Origin: Byssochlamys sp. IMV 00236
Taxonomy: Eukaryota > Ascomycota > Eurotiomycetes > Eurotiales > Thermoascaceae
Direction of reading: 5' to 3'
DNA length: 64,000 bases
Assembly (NCBI GenBank): GCA_001931875.2
Contig: MSJH02000556.1
Span: 124,001 to 188,000, forward strand
Under the pieces are notes generated by a model. That model worked only from the letters and a program-made list of their open reading frames with translations, was not told the DNA's origin and searched no databases. Of this stretch, positions 42,527 through 55,300 are shown in pieces. The position numbers were made by a program, and so were the translations under genes. The first letter of the stretch is position 1. Each line of letters begins with the position of its first letter.

Positions 42527-44415
42527 TTACTCCCATTCTACAATGATATTTGCTTAGTTACAACTGTCGACAACACATGCGATTGTGCGGAGACATACCT
42601 TGAAGCCACTCCTTCACAAACTTAAGTTCTTCCTTTTGAGTGTTGGCTATAGGCTTCGGTGGGAGTGTGGAGGTCGTCTCGTTCGGGAAAAGTCCGTTCT
42701 CATCCCCTTCGACAACGTTAGATCACATATCATATATGCCTGCTGCTTCCATCTGATACTTACAGTGATGTACGGCACCTTCGATAAGAATGAATGGCTT
42801 GTCCACCGTATTGGGTCTCTTCGGGGCCTGATCCGCATGGGGCGTGGCAGGTCTCCACGGGTCTGCTTGTCCGTCGATAATAGCCAGGCGGGGATAACTG
42901 ATGTTCCAGCCCCCATATTTGTTGATGGATTCGGTATCAGGAGGACTAGTGATATTGAAAGCGTACCGGCATGGTATTGTGTAATACGGGATGTCAATCG
43001 AGCGGGAAATCAAGGGGAGTTGGTTACGGGGGACACCGCTGCCGGTGATAACAAAGCCCCATCTACAACAGTTAGCAACGGGCGTGGAGTTCAATCAGGG
43101 AACTTACTGTGTACACCATTGATAATCCCAGCTTCTCCATGTTTGATTGAGATCATCCTTGGTATAGCTATCCACTATGTGCTCAGAGAAACAGGCGTCG
43201 GCGCTGGAACCTCCGCTTAAACACGGTCCCACCTGGGTCAAATTGAGATATCCGACAAAATTGAGCAGACGGTGGGTCAGAGTCGAAGATTCGTTCTTGT
43301 ATCCTCCAGCCGAGATCAATCGAAGGGCCGCAGATTCCTTCTTCTCCGTCGCAGCGTAGAGCAACGAGCTGGAGGTGATGTTTCCACAGTAGTACGAGAA
43401 AGTCGGGTCATTCAGTGCTGGGTCCCAGTTTCGGTTCTGCCACGCTCCAAGCGGAGAGGACAGGAGATTCGCAAAGTCGTTAGCATAAGTGAGGTTTCCC
43501 AGTCCGAACAAATCCTTATATTCTTCTACGTGAGTAGAGTCATTCTTGCCGAGGAAGTTGTCTAGGATATGGACGAATTTTTGCGTAGTCGCAATACAAT
43601 CCTGAGGGCCAAACTGTCGAATTGGTTCGAAGTATTCCCAATAATCATAGACGGCCTTTGTCACCCCAGACGATGAGATTGCTCCAAAGAAGACGTCGGG
43701 ATAAATGACTCTCGAGAGTGCGGCGAATGCACCTGCGTAGGAGCCACCATAGATAATATGCGGGACATTTGGCGCGGTGAGGTTATGATCCTCGAGTCCC
43801 TCAAAGACGACATTCCGGGCAAAGAAGGCAGTATCCGCCAATGCCTGCTCCGTGGTCAAGAAGCGGAGACTTTCAGTCGACAGATCAGGAGTGGGAAAGC
43901 TCTGTCCATAGTACCGGTGCTCAAGCACAACACCAACACCATTTGTCGCTTGCGCGAGTTGAGCAAGGATTCCTTTCTGGAGATACGGCAGGCGGTCTGT
44001 AGCACCACATCAGCGATGTCCTCGGGAGAAATACGACACGCGAGTATTTACCGCTCCCATCGGTTTCCCCCGCCGCAATTATGATAACTGGGCCACCTGC
44101 CTTGTAATGGCTAGCATCAAACCAGTAGCGGAGATTGAACGTTCCATCGCTATGCGGTTCGTATCTCGATTCGTTGTGGAAGTGATCGATGGGCACCGAT
44201 AGGTTGTGAGCAGGGTACAATAGCGAGGGATCTACGTCTGCTTGCTGGAATACGGCCGGTTGTAGCTGTGCCTGGTGAGATGGTCAACTAATAATCTCGT
44301 CGCAGTTGAGTTTGCGGGAATTGACCTTGTTACGGATCGCCTTGGTCGACCGCAAGGTTCGAGCTGCCGCGAGCTGGAGCAGGAGAAGCAGAAACGCGAC
44401 CAGCTTGAGCTCCAT
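42527..44415 (-). CDS. Secreted serine peptidase, S28 family (prolyl endo/carboxypeptidase type)
   Basis: Six coding exons on the minus strand (44326..44415, 44052..44271, 43108..43996, 42764..43062, 42599..42706, 42527..42537) give 538 residues. Exon 1 is a signal peptide (MELKLVAFLLLLLQLAAA). Family blocks follow: LSVPIDHFHNESRYEPHSDGTFNLRYWFD, LEHRYYGQSFP, GGSYAGAF (nucleophile Ser, about residue 189), IDGQADPW (Asp) and, across the fourth intron, AVHHWDENG (His). There are many N-glycosylation sequons. Two introns are tight (45 and 54 bp). Splicing is required for the catalytic His region: unspliced it reads AVHHCKYQM. The last exon contributes only EWE and stop. S28 enzymes cleave after proline in acidic secreted digestion. 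Confidence 0.9.
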
Positions 44416-45596
44416 CCTGTCCCGTCGGAGTAATACGCGCCTGAACCGAAGGAGGTGCAAACGCCACTACGTACCTGGCAGGAAATGTTTCTCTTTAAAT
44501 GTGAAATGCGGCCCCGTTAGCGTCCTGCGTGATTACTGCTTGGCCATCTCGGATCGGAGCGTGGCCATCGCGCGGCATAAATAAAAGGCGCGATGGTGCT
44601 ATGATTATCAGGTAACATCTTCCCAATCCGAATAAGGAAGGTCGATCATCTGCCGGAGTTGCGATCGACCGGGACTCCGGAAAGCTCTTGTTGAAAGAGG
44701 AACTTGATGGTCGATAATTAACTTAGCCAGTGTTAGTGCCTCTGTGATATCGCAACTATGTCTTCACCCTCTTTGTTCACCACAATTGTTCACTGCCAGT
44801 CGATTCGACCTCATAAAGCTCAAAGCATTCGCATTTCCATCTCTATCCTCTCATAATGGCAGACTCCAGACTGAATGAGAGAATATATATCATGTCTACC
44901 CTATATGGTTTTCCCATAACGTTACAGCAGCACTAATACATAAACTATATAATTCGCCTCAACAGTATGCAGGTTTCTTACTCCCCCTGGTCTTCTTGGA
45001 AATCTATCCATATGCTATCTCCATCTAATACCAATGGCTATTCCATAGACAGCGGGTGGTGATATTCTTGCTATATCCGGCTTTGGCGAGTACCGTGTGA
45101 GCGAGGACGAGTGTGCTCAAGGCACACACGATTACCGGTATAATATTGGACATTACCGGCATCGAGAATATGCTATATCTTCGAACTATATCCTATCTTC
45201 TACCTAACAGGAATTTTGCTCCTTGCTTATCGATCCTTCTTCGCAGTTATATCCACATTCAATTAGTTACTTCACCACCCCAAGATTAGGGAATCATGAC
45301 TACTCTTCTTGATTGTGTAAATGATTTACTACTTCTACTTATATATTGCAAATACCTCGCATCCTGGGCCGTGAACCACGCCTGCCATTCTGTAAGTAGC
45401 CATCGGGGCTATTATATTTCGCACTCGCCAACTAAACGATATACGACACTGACATGGCTCCACGATATTTCGCATATCCATTGGATATACGGTTCTAACC
45501 CGTCAGTGGTCGATGTTCGGACAAAGTGGGGGAACGAGAAAACGACAAAAGCCTACGGTCCCTTCCTTATCTAGGGCCTGGCACGGGTCGGTGACC
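44416..45596 (+). other. Upstream region of the S28 peptidase
   Basis: AT-rich with TATA-like runs. A 92-codon frame at 45296 lacks domain content. No gene is seen. Confidence 0.4.
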
Positions 45597-46415
45597 TGAC
45601 AGGTTACTGGACATCTAAGTGACACTCTTGCATCACTGGATCCTGACCATCGAACGCTGGAACTCGAGGAGACGCAAGCACGACAAATACTGTCTGAATA
45701 TTCTCTTATTTCCACTAAAGACAAGACAGCAAAGATTCTGGGGACATTTTTAGATCATCGTCCATCCTCGATTGTTATGGAATCTACTATATTTCTCGCA
45801 AGACGGATTGGTTCAATATTGGTTTAGTAGATTGTCCGAATTGGGATAGAGGCGGATGAGGTATTACCCTGTCTTGCCACAATTTCCAAATCAGTTACTG
45901 CAAATTATTCTATTTAATTCATTCTCCCAACTGCAGGGAAACATGACCTTTATTGCAATACTGGTCTTCCGGGAAGCAGGACCAAGCGGGACTTTCCCAA
46001 CTAAGTCACCTCTTGTATGCCGCAATTTTAGCTCCGAGTAAGTCCATTTTCTGTCTTACAACTATTGCTGACGTGCAATCTCGAAATATTGCTAATATGG
46101 AAAATTTTTAGGAGAGCTTGCGGTGGCAAGACGCCTGCAGTAACACCAAGTCCCTTTGGGGATACAGACGACGTTGCACAGGAGATTACTGAATCTACTA
46201 CTCGCAGAGAACAGAAACGGCTAAAAGCATTTTGTCTCAAGAGAGACAACTTCTGCTGCGCTATTACCGGTCTATATGATGCGGAGTATCGAGATAAATT
46301 CCCTGCCATTACTGATGATACCTTTCGTGATCTGTACCAATGCGTCTCACATCATTCAAGCTCCGACGTTACGAAATTGTTCACTTCGAGCACAAATAGC
46401 GTTGGAAGATGTTGA
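45597..46415 (+). pseudogene. Relic of a fungal HNH-domain protein
   Basis: A frame from about 45597 reads LDPDHRTLELEETQARQILS and on through LISTKDKTAKILGTFLDHRP before it breaks. A second piece (about 46110-46415) reads GGKTPAVTPSPFGDTDDV and CLKRDNFCCAITGLYDAEY. Both match the order of a common fungal HNH_2-type protein, in which the second is the start of the HNH nuclease domain. The catalytic His-containing end is missing and the pieces are not joined by sensible introns, so the gene is judged dead. Family assignment is from memory. Confidence 0.55.
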
Positions 46416-47324
46416 TTATTGACATATCCTAGCTCATGTCGTCATTGATAATCCATCGATAGAGAGATAGTGAGATGAGATTGACGATCTGCTGGCTCAG
46501 CTAGCTTCTTGGCTGCCGATAAGAGAAGTTAACTTTGTGAGATAAACTTCAATGATAATCATCGAACCAGGGGCAAGGAGACATACAATATCAATGTGGA
46601 AGATGCTGGAAATTTGACTCTTATTGGGGCAACTGTACCATAGATGATACAGCAGTTTATAAGATAATTAGAGGTTAACTTAGCTTGCATCCTTGCATCC
46701 GTTCTATCCAGGACGGGTTCCATCACATGATTCATCAAGAACAATAGATCGATAAACCAATCTGTGATGTTACTGACCAGATATGATTAACCGTACCATG
46801 GGTAATGCTATAGATTCATTTCGCAATGGAGTGCGTATGCGGTGGAAAAGGATGGCCAGGGATCCAGTGAATTGCAATGGCGCCAATCAACAACACTTGG
46901 GCTGTTTTAGCGTCAACGTCAACGACGCCCTTGCAAACCCGCATCTCGGCCCAGTGACTTTATTGCATTCCCCCTCCTTCGTAAAGAGTAACAATCACCC
47001 GTCAACAAAGCTGCTCTGTTGATTCAAGATGCATCTGATTCCTCAGAGCCTTCTCTGGGTAGCTTCCTAAAGTCCAACGCGTCGCATGGTCGTCGTCCAG
47101 GAAATTGCATGACCGGCGGATATCTGAACAGCTCATAGCTCTCCACCACCATACTTGCGTACATCTGAAACCGGTGGAATCTGACCACAGGGTCAACTTC
47201 CACTCGACCTCCTGTCGTGCTTTCATTGTGCACGACGGTTATAAGATCAGCTTTCTATCCCGCTTTCCCACGGGTCGATCAGTCCCTCTGTGAGCTACCA
47301 ACCAGACCCGCCGTTTGTGCAACC
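46416..47324 (+). other. Intergenic region and promoter of the coiled-coil gene
   Basis: No gene is visible. The segment 47230-47324 is probably the 5' leader of the next gene. Confidence 0.4.
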
Positions 47325-48461
47325 ATGGCGCCCGATTTGAACTCTGTACCTCCATCTCCACGTCCACCAACAGCTACTTCTGCATCATCCGCAGCAACGA
47401 ACTCCTCTCCTCCAACATTCTCTCGACGAGTATCTCAAGTCATGGGGCCTCCTCCAGTGCCGTTTAGTCCACCTAGTGCAGTTGCCTCTCTGCACGGGCA
47501 TGGTGATGCAACGAACGGGATTGCCATTGCATCCGGTACATACTACCTCAGTGACAGCTCTTCTCGATTGCTTCTTGGGACATCCGAGCTAATACCAATA
47601 ATAACAGGCCCCCTCCGTCACCCCCGTCCTCTGACGGCGGCAGAGTTACACTTGGAGCTCGAGAAGGAACAGGAGGGAATGGTGAGTTTCGCGTTCAAGA
47701 TTACCGTACAGTAGATGTGAACGTGCACTGATGGCGCTGAATTCCCACAGGTCAACCGTTTAACAAGGGAGCTTTCTCAGCTGCGCCAGCAGACCGCTTC
47801 TGTCGCTTCCACGGCGTCGTCGACATCGACGAACCTCAATGACTCTATGGATGCCGTGCATGGCTCGCATTACATCTCCGGCGCTATTCATCCCACGGCT
47901 TCCCGTCGACATCGATCCTCTTCCAACCTCAGTGCACACCTACCTCTAGCTCAGAGTGCCCGGACTGGGAGTGTGACGGGTATTGCACCTTCTCGAGACG
48001 CCGCATTGCCCTCGACGCGCCCGTCGGGAGATTTCACTCGAGTAGCTCGCAGCCGGGAGCCATCGATTACTTCCCAGCGACAGTCCGGCAGGTCTTCTCC
48101 GTCGTTATCGTCCTCGTTGCAACAGCAGCACGGAGAGCACTTCCCACATTTCCCCGGACACTCACATCGTTCATCGCTCTCGCAGTCTTTGCCTGGTGCT
48201 GGAGAGCATCCGCGCACGACGTCCGTTTCGTCCACGACAGGCACGTCTCGGTATGAGGAAGCCGCATACCATCGTGCAGAACTGGAATCGATCAAAAGAG
48301 AAAACGAAATGTTACGCCGTCGGGTGCGCGAACTCGAGAGCAACCTGAAGTCATATCGCGAACGAGAGTCTCACCCAGTGAACGGACAAAACGAGAGCGC
48401 TGTTGCCGCTTCTGGTTTGGTTGACCGGATGCGCGATGCAGCTCTCGATGACGGCCGCTAA
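47325..48461 (+). CDS. Serine/proline-rich coiled-coil protein
   Basis: Two exons (47325..47681, 47751..48461; intron GTGAGT...CACAG, phase 0) give 355 residues. The start MAPDLNSVPP is favoured over upstream Met codons at 47217 because it is followed by typical low-complexity Ser/Pro sequence and sits after a long leader. A conserved-looking block crosses the splice: RHPRPLTAAELHLELEKEQEGM then VNRLTRELSQLRQQ, a helix. A disordered Ser/Arg-rich region follows. Near the C-terminus is a strong coiled coil (RAELESIKRENEMLRRRVRELESNLKSYRERE). It looks like a conserved ascomycete protein of unknown function. The leucine heptads suggest dimerisation; no basic DNA-binding region is seen. Confidence 0.8.
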
Positions 48462-49075
48462 AGGGGTTCCTACGGAGTTCATGATGGTTTTGCTTTTTGC
48501 AGTTCTATGCCTATTGCGGATTGGAAACGAATTATTATTGATCGGCGCGGGATACCAAGAATATGTTTCGCGGGCGAAATACTTCTACGATCCAGCACTT
48601 TTCCCCGGCCTTCTGCCACTTTCTTTGGTGCTAGTGATTTCAGGCGCGCTTCGATCTTGTCATGGCCTTGCACGTTGAATTGTTGGGAGCAGTCTTATCA
48701 CGCAGGTAGCAACGATAGAATCAATAGCGACTTATCTCTCGTATCGAGTATGGTATTATTGTTGCTGTGCCACAAATGCAATCCGAGAATTGTCCGGCGT
48801 TCACATGCAAAGCCCGAATGCGGTTGCCTGAATGGGCGCTATTACTATGCGGACGGACTGTGGCTAGTGCAGCTGTCTATACGTCACGCGTGGCGCAGCG
48901 TCCCTCCTAAAACCGGCCAGCAGATCACAGCCCCTCGCCGGGGTTGGACTCTACAAGTATAAATTGACGATCTTTGCTGTGCATCGATCAACAAGAAAAG
49001 CATCCTACATCTATCAATTCATCCTATACCTACCTCTTACGAGCATTATTATCTGTTCCTATAATCTCTGTCACA
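48462..49075 (+). other. Intergenic region
   Basis: Contains the 3' flank of the coiled-coil gene and the promoter and leader of vip1. Frames on both strands look like chance. Confidence 0.5.
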
Positions 49076-49996
49076 ATGTCGGAGGCCACCACTGTTCACG
49101 TCTCGGGCATCGCTCCCACTACCAGCGACAAGGAAGTTCGCGACTTCTTCAGCTTCTGGTGAGTACTTGAGCCAACGCAGACACAATTGCATTATCCTGA
49201 CAAGTATATCCTATATAGTGGAAAGATCACTATGCTATCTGTCACGCCCGAGTCTGGCGAGCCAAATGCCCCCAAGTCCGCGACCGTTCACTTCGAGAAG
49301 GAGACGTAAGTTACCCCGCAATCACGCCAAAGACGAGGCCGCTGCGGTCCTCAACTCAATTACACGGATACTTATTTTTCGTGAAACAGTGCTGCCAAGA
49401 CTGCTCTTCTCCTCGACAACACTCAGCTTGGTCCGTCTACTGTACACGTCACTGCAGCCCACAGCCTCGACGACATTGCTGGTCCCCAGACCGCCAGCGC
49501 CAGTGACGCCAAGGACGAGAACCACCACGAGCTGGACCAGGAGGACAAGCCACGCTCTCGAATCATCGCCGAATACCTTGCACATGGCTATGTAGTCAGC
49601 GACCAGGCGATCCAGAAGGCCATCGCCCTGGACCAGAAGCACGGCATCTCCAACCGCTTCACCACTGCCCTGTCCAACTTCGACAAGAAGTACCAGGCTA
49701 CAGAGCGTGCCAAGGGACTCGATGAGAGCTACAAGATCACTGACAAGGCCACCAGCGGCTGGAAGGGTCTCAACTCCTACTTTGAGAAGGCGCTCGGCAC
49801 CCCGACTGGCCGTAAGGTTCGCGACTTCTACGTCAAGACCGACAAGCAGGTGCGCGACATCCACGCCGAGGCCCGACGTCTGGCCGATCTGAAGAGTGGA
49901 AAGATCTCCGACACGGACGAGAAGCCCGTCGAGACTTCTTCTGCTGCCCCTGCTGGTACTACGGACACCGCTACTGCCGAAGCTCCCAAGGCTTAA
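49076..49996 (+). CDS. vip1: Vip1-like RRM RNA-binding protein
   Basis: Three exons (49076..49158, 49219..49305, 49390..49996) give 258 residues. Residues about 5-75 form an RRM: VHVSGIAPTTSDKEVRDFFSFCGKITMLSV, with SATVHFEKETAAKTALLL as the RNP-1 side. A central block (RSRIIAEYLAHGYVVSDQAIQKAIALDQKHGISNRF) is followed by a helix-rich segment ending SYFEKALGTPTGRKVRDFYVKTDKQVRDIHAEARRLAD, and an Ala/Thr-rich tail. This matches the fission yeast Vip1 family, cytoplasmic RNA-binding proteins of unclear function. Strong codon bias suggests high expression. The antisense 235-codon frame is a shadow of this bias. Confidence 0.92.
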
Positions 49997-50513
49997 GTGA
50001 GCTTTGTCAAATGAATGAGAAGCATGCATTTCTTTTCCCTTCTTTCATTGCGCTGTTTTGGGCACGAAGCTGTTTGCTATGGATGAAATTGCTGTGATGA
50101 CCTTCTTGCAAGCGTGATTACCCGATATTCTTTTCTCTAGTGAATTAATGAACGGTCGACATTTCGATCACATCCTCTTTTCTGTAGCTTAGATTCGTAA
50201 CATCTCTGAATAGCTGTCGCAATTCACCAAACATCGTGTTGCAATCTTCTCCATGGGCAAGATTTCAACTACAGCTAGAGAATCAAGGTCCCCATAGCAA
50301 AAGAGATACGATAAAAAGACTCAAATAATAAAGATTGATTATCCTTAATACACGTATATTCGTAGGTTGTAGTAGTACTACCCATTCATAATCAAACCAT
50401 CAGACCCGGAATCATTTTCTTAAAACACTCCCATAAATATATATAGAGAGACACCTCCACGTAGTTCAAAAAGACCCCCTCTCCATTCCCCCTTCTCAAT
50501 CGCAATCAATCAA
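49997..50513 (+). other. Convergent 3' flanks of vip1 and the small protein gene
   Basis: AT-rich sequence. No features are seen. Confidence 0.4.
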
Positions 50514-50735
50514 TCAATGCTTCTTTGAAAACTTCTCCGCCTCAATCTTCTCGAGCGGATGCACAGGGTTACTCTCCAATCCATGATCCTTAGTCTCATT
50601 AGATGACTTCTGGGCGTGTTCGGGCGAAGGAGCTTGTTCGGGACGAGTGTGGCCTGATCCAGGCACTTCTTGCAGCTGTGCGCCGGACTGGCGCTCCGGG
50701 TCGGGAGACTGGCGACCACCGCGGGGGGCAGACAT
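50514..50735 (-). CDS. Small hydrophilic fungal protein, 73 residues
   Basis: The frame starts MSAPRGGRQSPDPERQSG and ends in the charged motif NPVHPLEKIEAEKFSKKH, which I recognise as a recurring C-terminus of tiny uncharacterised ascomycete proteins. It has no membrane segment or signal peptide. It is single-exon and convergent with vip1. A second minus frame one base off (50510-50719) covers the same DNA and is rejected. Confidence 0.7.
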   Translation of the reverse strand: MSAPRGGRQSPDPERQSGAQLQEVPGSGHTRPEQAPSPEHAQKSSNETKDHGLESNPVHPLEKIEAEKFSKKH

Positions 50736-52350
50736 GATGTGGAAGAGGAAGTTGAGCGTGGTGGGTGGTTTGGTTTTTGGGTGGTTGGAGGGTTGGTTTT
50801 GTCTGGTTTTGGAGGGTTGTGTTAGTTTTTGGGATGAGATGAGGGTTGAGGATGGGTGTGACGTAGATAGATAGGTAGTGATGGGTTGTATGGATGGGAT
50901 GTAGATGGATGAAAGAAAGAAAAGAAAGAAGGGAAGAGAGGGAGTGTAATCAATTACATACCTTTCACTTCTCCTCGAAGAGAATCCTCAAGTCCTTCAG
51001 CAGCAGTAAGAGTAGTAGTGGTGGTGGTGATGGTGATGGTAGATAGTAGATAGTAGTATCTCGATATTCCAACCAGACGAAATCCAAGTTCTTTAATACT
51101 TGAACTAAGACGCAATTCCCACCGACGACACACAAGACTCCAATTATTTTCTCCACTTGGCTTTGTCAATTCACTGCTCTTTTTAGTTTTCACCGGTGAA
51201 AAAAGAAGTAGCATAACTACCTAGTCAGAGTAATTGGCAGTTCCTTGAGTTCAGGTTGGGGTTGTGAGCATAACGTCATTCATCATTATGACGTTTTGTC
51301 TGGTCTGGATTATTTTGTATGGTATGAGAACATACCTAGACTATCTACCTAGATGGAGTAACTGGGCATAAGTTACCTACTAGTGCAGAGAGGATTCGGT
51401 GGACTCTGCTCCGGGATCATGGAGTGCTCTGATTTACTGTAATTGAATTGTTATTCTATGTGCTGTTTACTTTGATTAATTCAATACAGTGCCATACTCA
51501 TGTACTCTCATCTAATGTTGCAATTGCAGACAAGTGGGAGCGACATAGCTCCTCGGGCGTTGATGAGCGGGATCAATGACGCCATAGGAGGGAGTGTTTG
51601 TGTTGTTTGCACAGAGTCCTACTTTGACTAAGCGATTAGTTAACCAACCAACAAACATGTTGCAGGAAAAGGCATGTAAAAATAATGGTAATAATAATTG
51701 CAGATGTCGGTTATTACTTTTGGGATTGACAGGGAAGGCTGCAAGAACCTGTTGGAAGGGATGATTGAATGCTATAGTTCGAACACTGTGAAATTCTAGA
51801 TATATATCAAACCTCCAGAACACATAATTATATCAATCGTCTCCTCCAAGACATAACTCGTCTCGATTCCCAACATATTTCCTACTATCCTGTCGTCTCG
51901 ACGGAAGAACGACTCACTTTACGAAAGAGCATGGCTTCAAAGATGCTTTCCTGGAATATGCGAATCTCATATCTCCACGACGAATACCGAAGTAGGACAA
52001 GGAATACGGAAGGGGAATCGGTGCAGTCCAAAGGGCTTGGGTGCAAATGGCTTTTTAGGAAAGTGCAAGCATGAACAGTATTCTCGGGGCTCGCCGTCCA
52101 ATCTAGATGAAAAATGACCGAGCGTGCGAGCCTCGGCAACTGCATAGCGGTGGGTATTGATCCCGGACAGAAACAGGATACAGAGAGAGAGATAGAGAGA
52201 GAGAGAAAAGAAAATACTACCAAAAAATAAGATAAACCCGACATCCCGTCATTTTAGCCGTTAGGCAGCGTGTCTTGCTGCCATATAAGTTTCATGCGAC
52301 AACCTCCCTCCTGTGATTTATATTTCTGACAAGAAAGAAAAGCTTTTGCC
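50736..52350 (+). other. 1.6-kb gene-poor stretch with simple repeats
   Basis: Upstream of the small gene the sequence is G- and purine-rich (50740-50950). A trinucleotide/ATGGTG-type tract runs at about 51003-51060 and a GA tract at about 52180-52215. No coding signal is recognised. A 119-codon minus frame near 51885-52244 lacks protein-like composition. Confidence 0.5.
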
Positions 52351-55300
52351 TTATTGGCTGACGCCGTTGGCCTGCATACCAGCAGCAGCTTCTGCGTTTG
52401 CAGCGGCCAGGGCCTTTGCGTCCGCTTCGTGGATGACTCCTTGGATGATCTGCTGCTCCTCCGGGTTCAGGATCTTCGTAAGCGTCTCATATAGTTCGGG
52501 TTGCTCCTGTTGAAGGTCTGCCGGCGTAGTCAGTATCAGTGTCGCACTTCCTGGGAAGTGTGGGAAAACTTACTCATCAGGACGTGTTTGAACATGCCAT
52601 ACGGCTCCACCTTGTCCAGTGGTGTCTCCAAAAGGCTCTCCTCATCGAGCTCGTCGTCGTCATCATCATCGGCGAAAGAGCCAAACTTCTGAGCCTGATC
52701 GAGAAATTAGCTAAGAACGTGGATCAGGACAGAAAGAAGAAGAAAAACAAACCTCCTGGTTGAGGAACTCGAGGTATGCAGCGCTCTCGTCAGCGACATC
52801 TCCATCCAGGCCTCCCTCAGCTTCGTCTCCTTCCGTCCACTCGACCTCACCCCAGTCATTCTCCTCATCAAACTCTTCGCCTTCATCATCAAGGGTGAAA
52901 TCGGACTCTTGGGTGGCCTCCTCGCGGTCTGGAAAATCAAAAAGTTAGTACGACGTATCATGTGATCCGACCAAAGCAGACTTACGCTTGATAGCGGCGG
53001 GGAGAGTCTGGAAGAGCCTTGTTAAACCCTGCAACAATCTGGGCCATCCCTGCTGGACACTGGGAGGGACATCGCTTGCTTTGATAGTCAAAAGCGCGCT
53101 GATAGCCGCAATTGACAGCTTCTTATCGTGAACCCTTCTGAAGTTGTCGATGTTGGAGAACCAGGCGCTGAAGAACTTGTTCGTCCAGCCCTTGGCCTCG
53201 AGTACTTGGATGGCAAGCAGTGGGTTGTAATAAATAGCGTTGATGACCATCTCCATCAGGTGGATCCTATAAGATTTAGTCCTCGCCTCGCCGTTGTTGA
53301 TAACGTTCATTGCAAGCTCGATGAAGACAGGAATATACTGGTCAACATAGCCGCGAAGGTTGAGCATGACGGTCTCCGCAAGCTTGCAGCCGCATATTCT
53401 GTCGACACCGCCCACTTTGTCGTCGTGGAAAATATCTTCCACCATGCTAACGATGGCAGCGAGATAAGCTGGGTTCTGGACCAGGTTCTCTGCGCCATAG
53501 GTGACGAAGTTGTCAAGGGCCGGTAGCATATCTTCCAGATATAACTCAGCACCCGCCTTGAATGTCTTGTGAATGAGCTCAAACGCCTGCCACATTGTCG
53601 GAGAAATGGACTTGGCGGCAAATGTACAACTGTCGATGATCTCAAAGATCTCATTGTACAAGTCTAGAAAAATCGTCAGACATTGATCAATGGGAGTCTT
53701 CGCAGTACATCAAACTTACCGTAAAGCTTATTCTCCAGAGTGATAGTGATGACTGGCATGAGGATGGTCTCCAGATGCAAGAGCACGTCAGGTGTGCTCT
53801 CCAGAGTCAGGATGAGAGTACCGATGGTCTGCAGGACACCGAGAGCAGTAATGCTCTTGTCATCCAGGAATTCACCGTAGCCTTCCTCATCGCCCTTGGT
53901 GGCGTTACGCTCCAACAGCTCTCCAACAATGCGCATGTAAGTGTCGCGCAACTGCTCGCTGAGTGCGACGGCAAACGGTGTGAGCTCAGTCGAGAAGACC
54001 TCTACAAAGTCCTCCATGACGTTGGCCAAAGCATCAACATCGACTTCGTTGGCAAGCTTGAGCAATTGCTGCATGATCTGGGGGATGTTCTGCTGCATGG
54101 AAGTTCGAATGACGTCGTGTCGGATCAGAGGCTGGAGAGCAAGGGCGGCCTCGACTCTGACAGGGAGCTCGGGGTCGGTCATACACTCCAGGATATTTCT
54201 GTAAATGACCATGAGGTTGTTCGGGTCCTTGAAATCCAGCTGCTCAAATTTCTCGAGGGTGTCGCACGCACGGGCGCGGAGGAACCCATGGGGACTGCGG
54301 AACTCGGGGAAAACATGTCGGACAAAGAAATATTCGACTTGCTCCGCGATAGGACTCTTCTTACCAAGGATGACGGAGGCGAGCGAACCGATCATCCTCA
54401 GAGCGCCCTCCTTCTCTCGCGGCTGCTTCTGGTCATCCGGGGCGGATTCATATCTGCTAACGATGCCATTGATGAATGTAAGAATCGCGAAGGTTTGCTT
54501 CTTTCGGCTCTTGGTGAGCGCCACCAAGAAGTTCGTCGCTGCAACATCTGGAGAGGAGACCTCTTCGTAATAGTTCAGCTTTCGGTGGAGGTACTCTGGG
54601 GGGTCGGTCTGGAAGAGCTCGATATCTTCATCGGACTGGCACATAATGGGGAAGATAAGGTGAGCAATCAAGTTCTCCATGTGCGGCTTCAGGTGATCCC
54701 ACATCGCCTTCGGCTTGACACATTCCTCGAGGAAGATGAGGGTGTAGGAGAGAGCAGGCTTGCTCAGCCACTGGCCCTTCGACACCCACTTGTCAATTTC
54801 TTGCAAGTATCCCTTGAGGATCTCTGGGGCGAACGTAGTGATGAACGACTTGGCGAATTGGGTATAATCAGGGGCGCTTGTCTTGGTAATAGTAGTGGGG
54901 TTGCCATATCTAAAACACGTCAGTCATCCTGCCTGCAATATCTTGTGCACCTGAACAGGGCATACGGACCTGATGAAGAGACGGTTGAGGTTGGCGTAGG
55001 ACCACTTCTTGCACTTCCACCAGTGGTTGAGCTCTCTTGCCTCCACGTCCTCGCCCATTGCATTCGCCGGGGGCGTCTTGGCAATAATTCTCAGGAACAA
55101 GGTGCACCAATCGACCGTGCCCTGGTGAGATTTCAGATGCGGTGGGAGCTCAAACTAAAGTAGACATCGTCAGCACGCCAGCGCTCTCACGATCTTCCAC
55201 TTGGTCCAAACTCACATAGATAGCATGCTTGTACGCCTTCACCACTATCCGGAGCATTTCCGCGGCCTCCAAGCTTTCCTCGTCGACCAGCCTCGTACCG

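Noticed and set aside
48403..48962. Overlapping plus-strand frames downstream of the coiled-coil gene
   Set aside because: No domain, poor composition, and located in 3' flanking DNA.
49322..50029. 235-codon minus-strand open frame
   Set aside because: Antisense shadow of the strongly codon-biased third vip1 exon; Leu/Val/Gly-rich composition with no start context.
51003..51060. Tandem ATGGTG/GTAGTA tract considered as a structured array
   Set aside because: A plain microsatellite with no spacers; nothing like a CRISPR array occurs in this window.
53775..55163. 462-codon plus-strand open frame
   Set aside because: It is antisense to the large central exon of the nmd5-type karyopherin and has no domain; codon bias of the real gene keeps the complement open.
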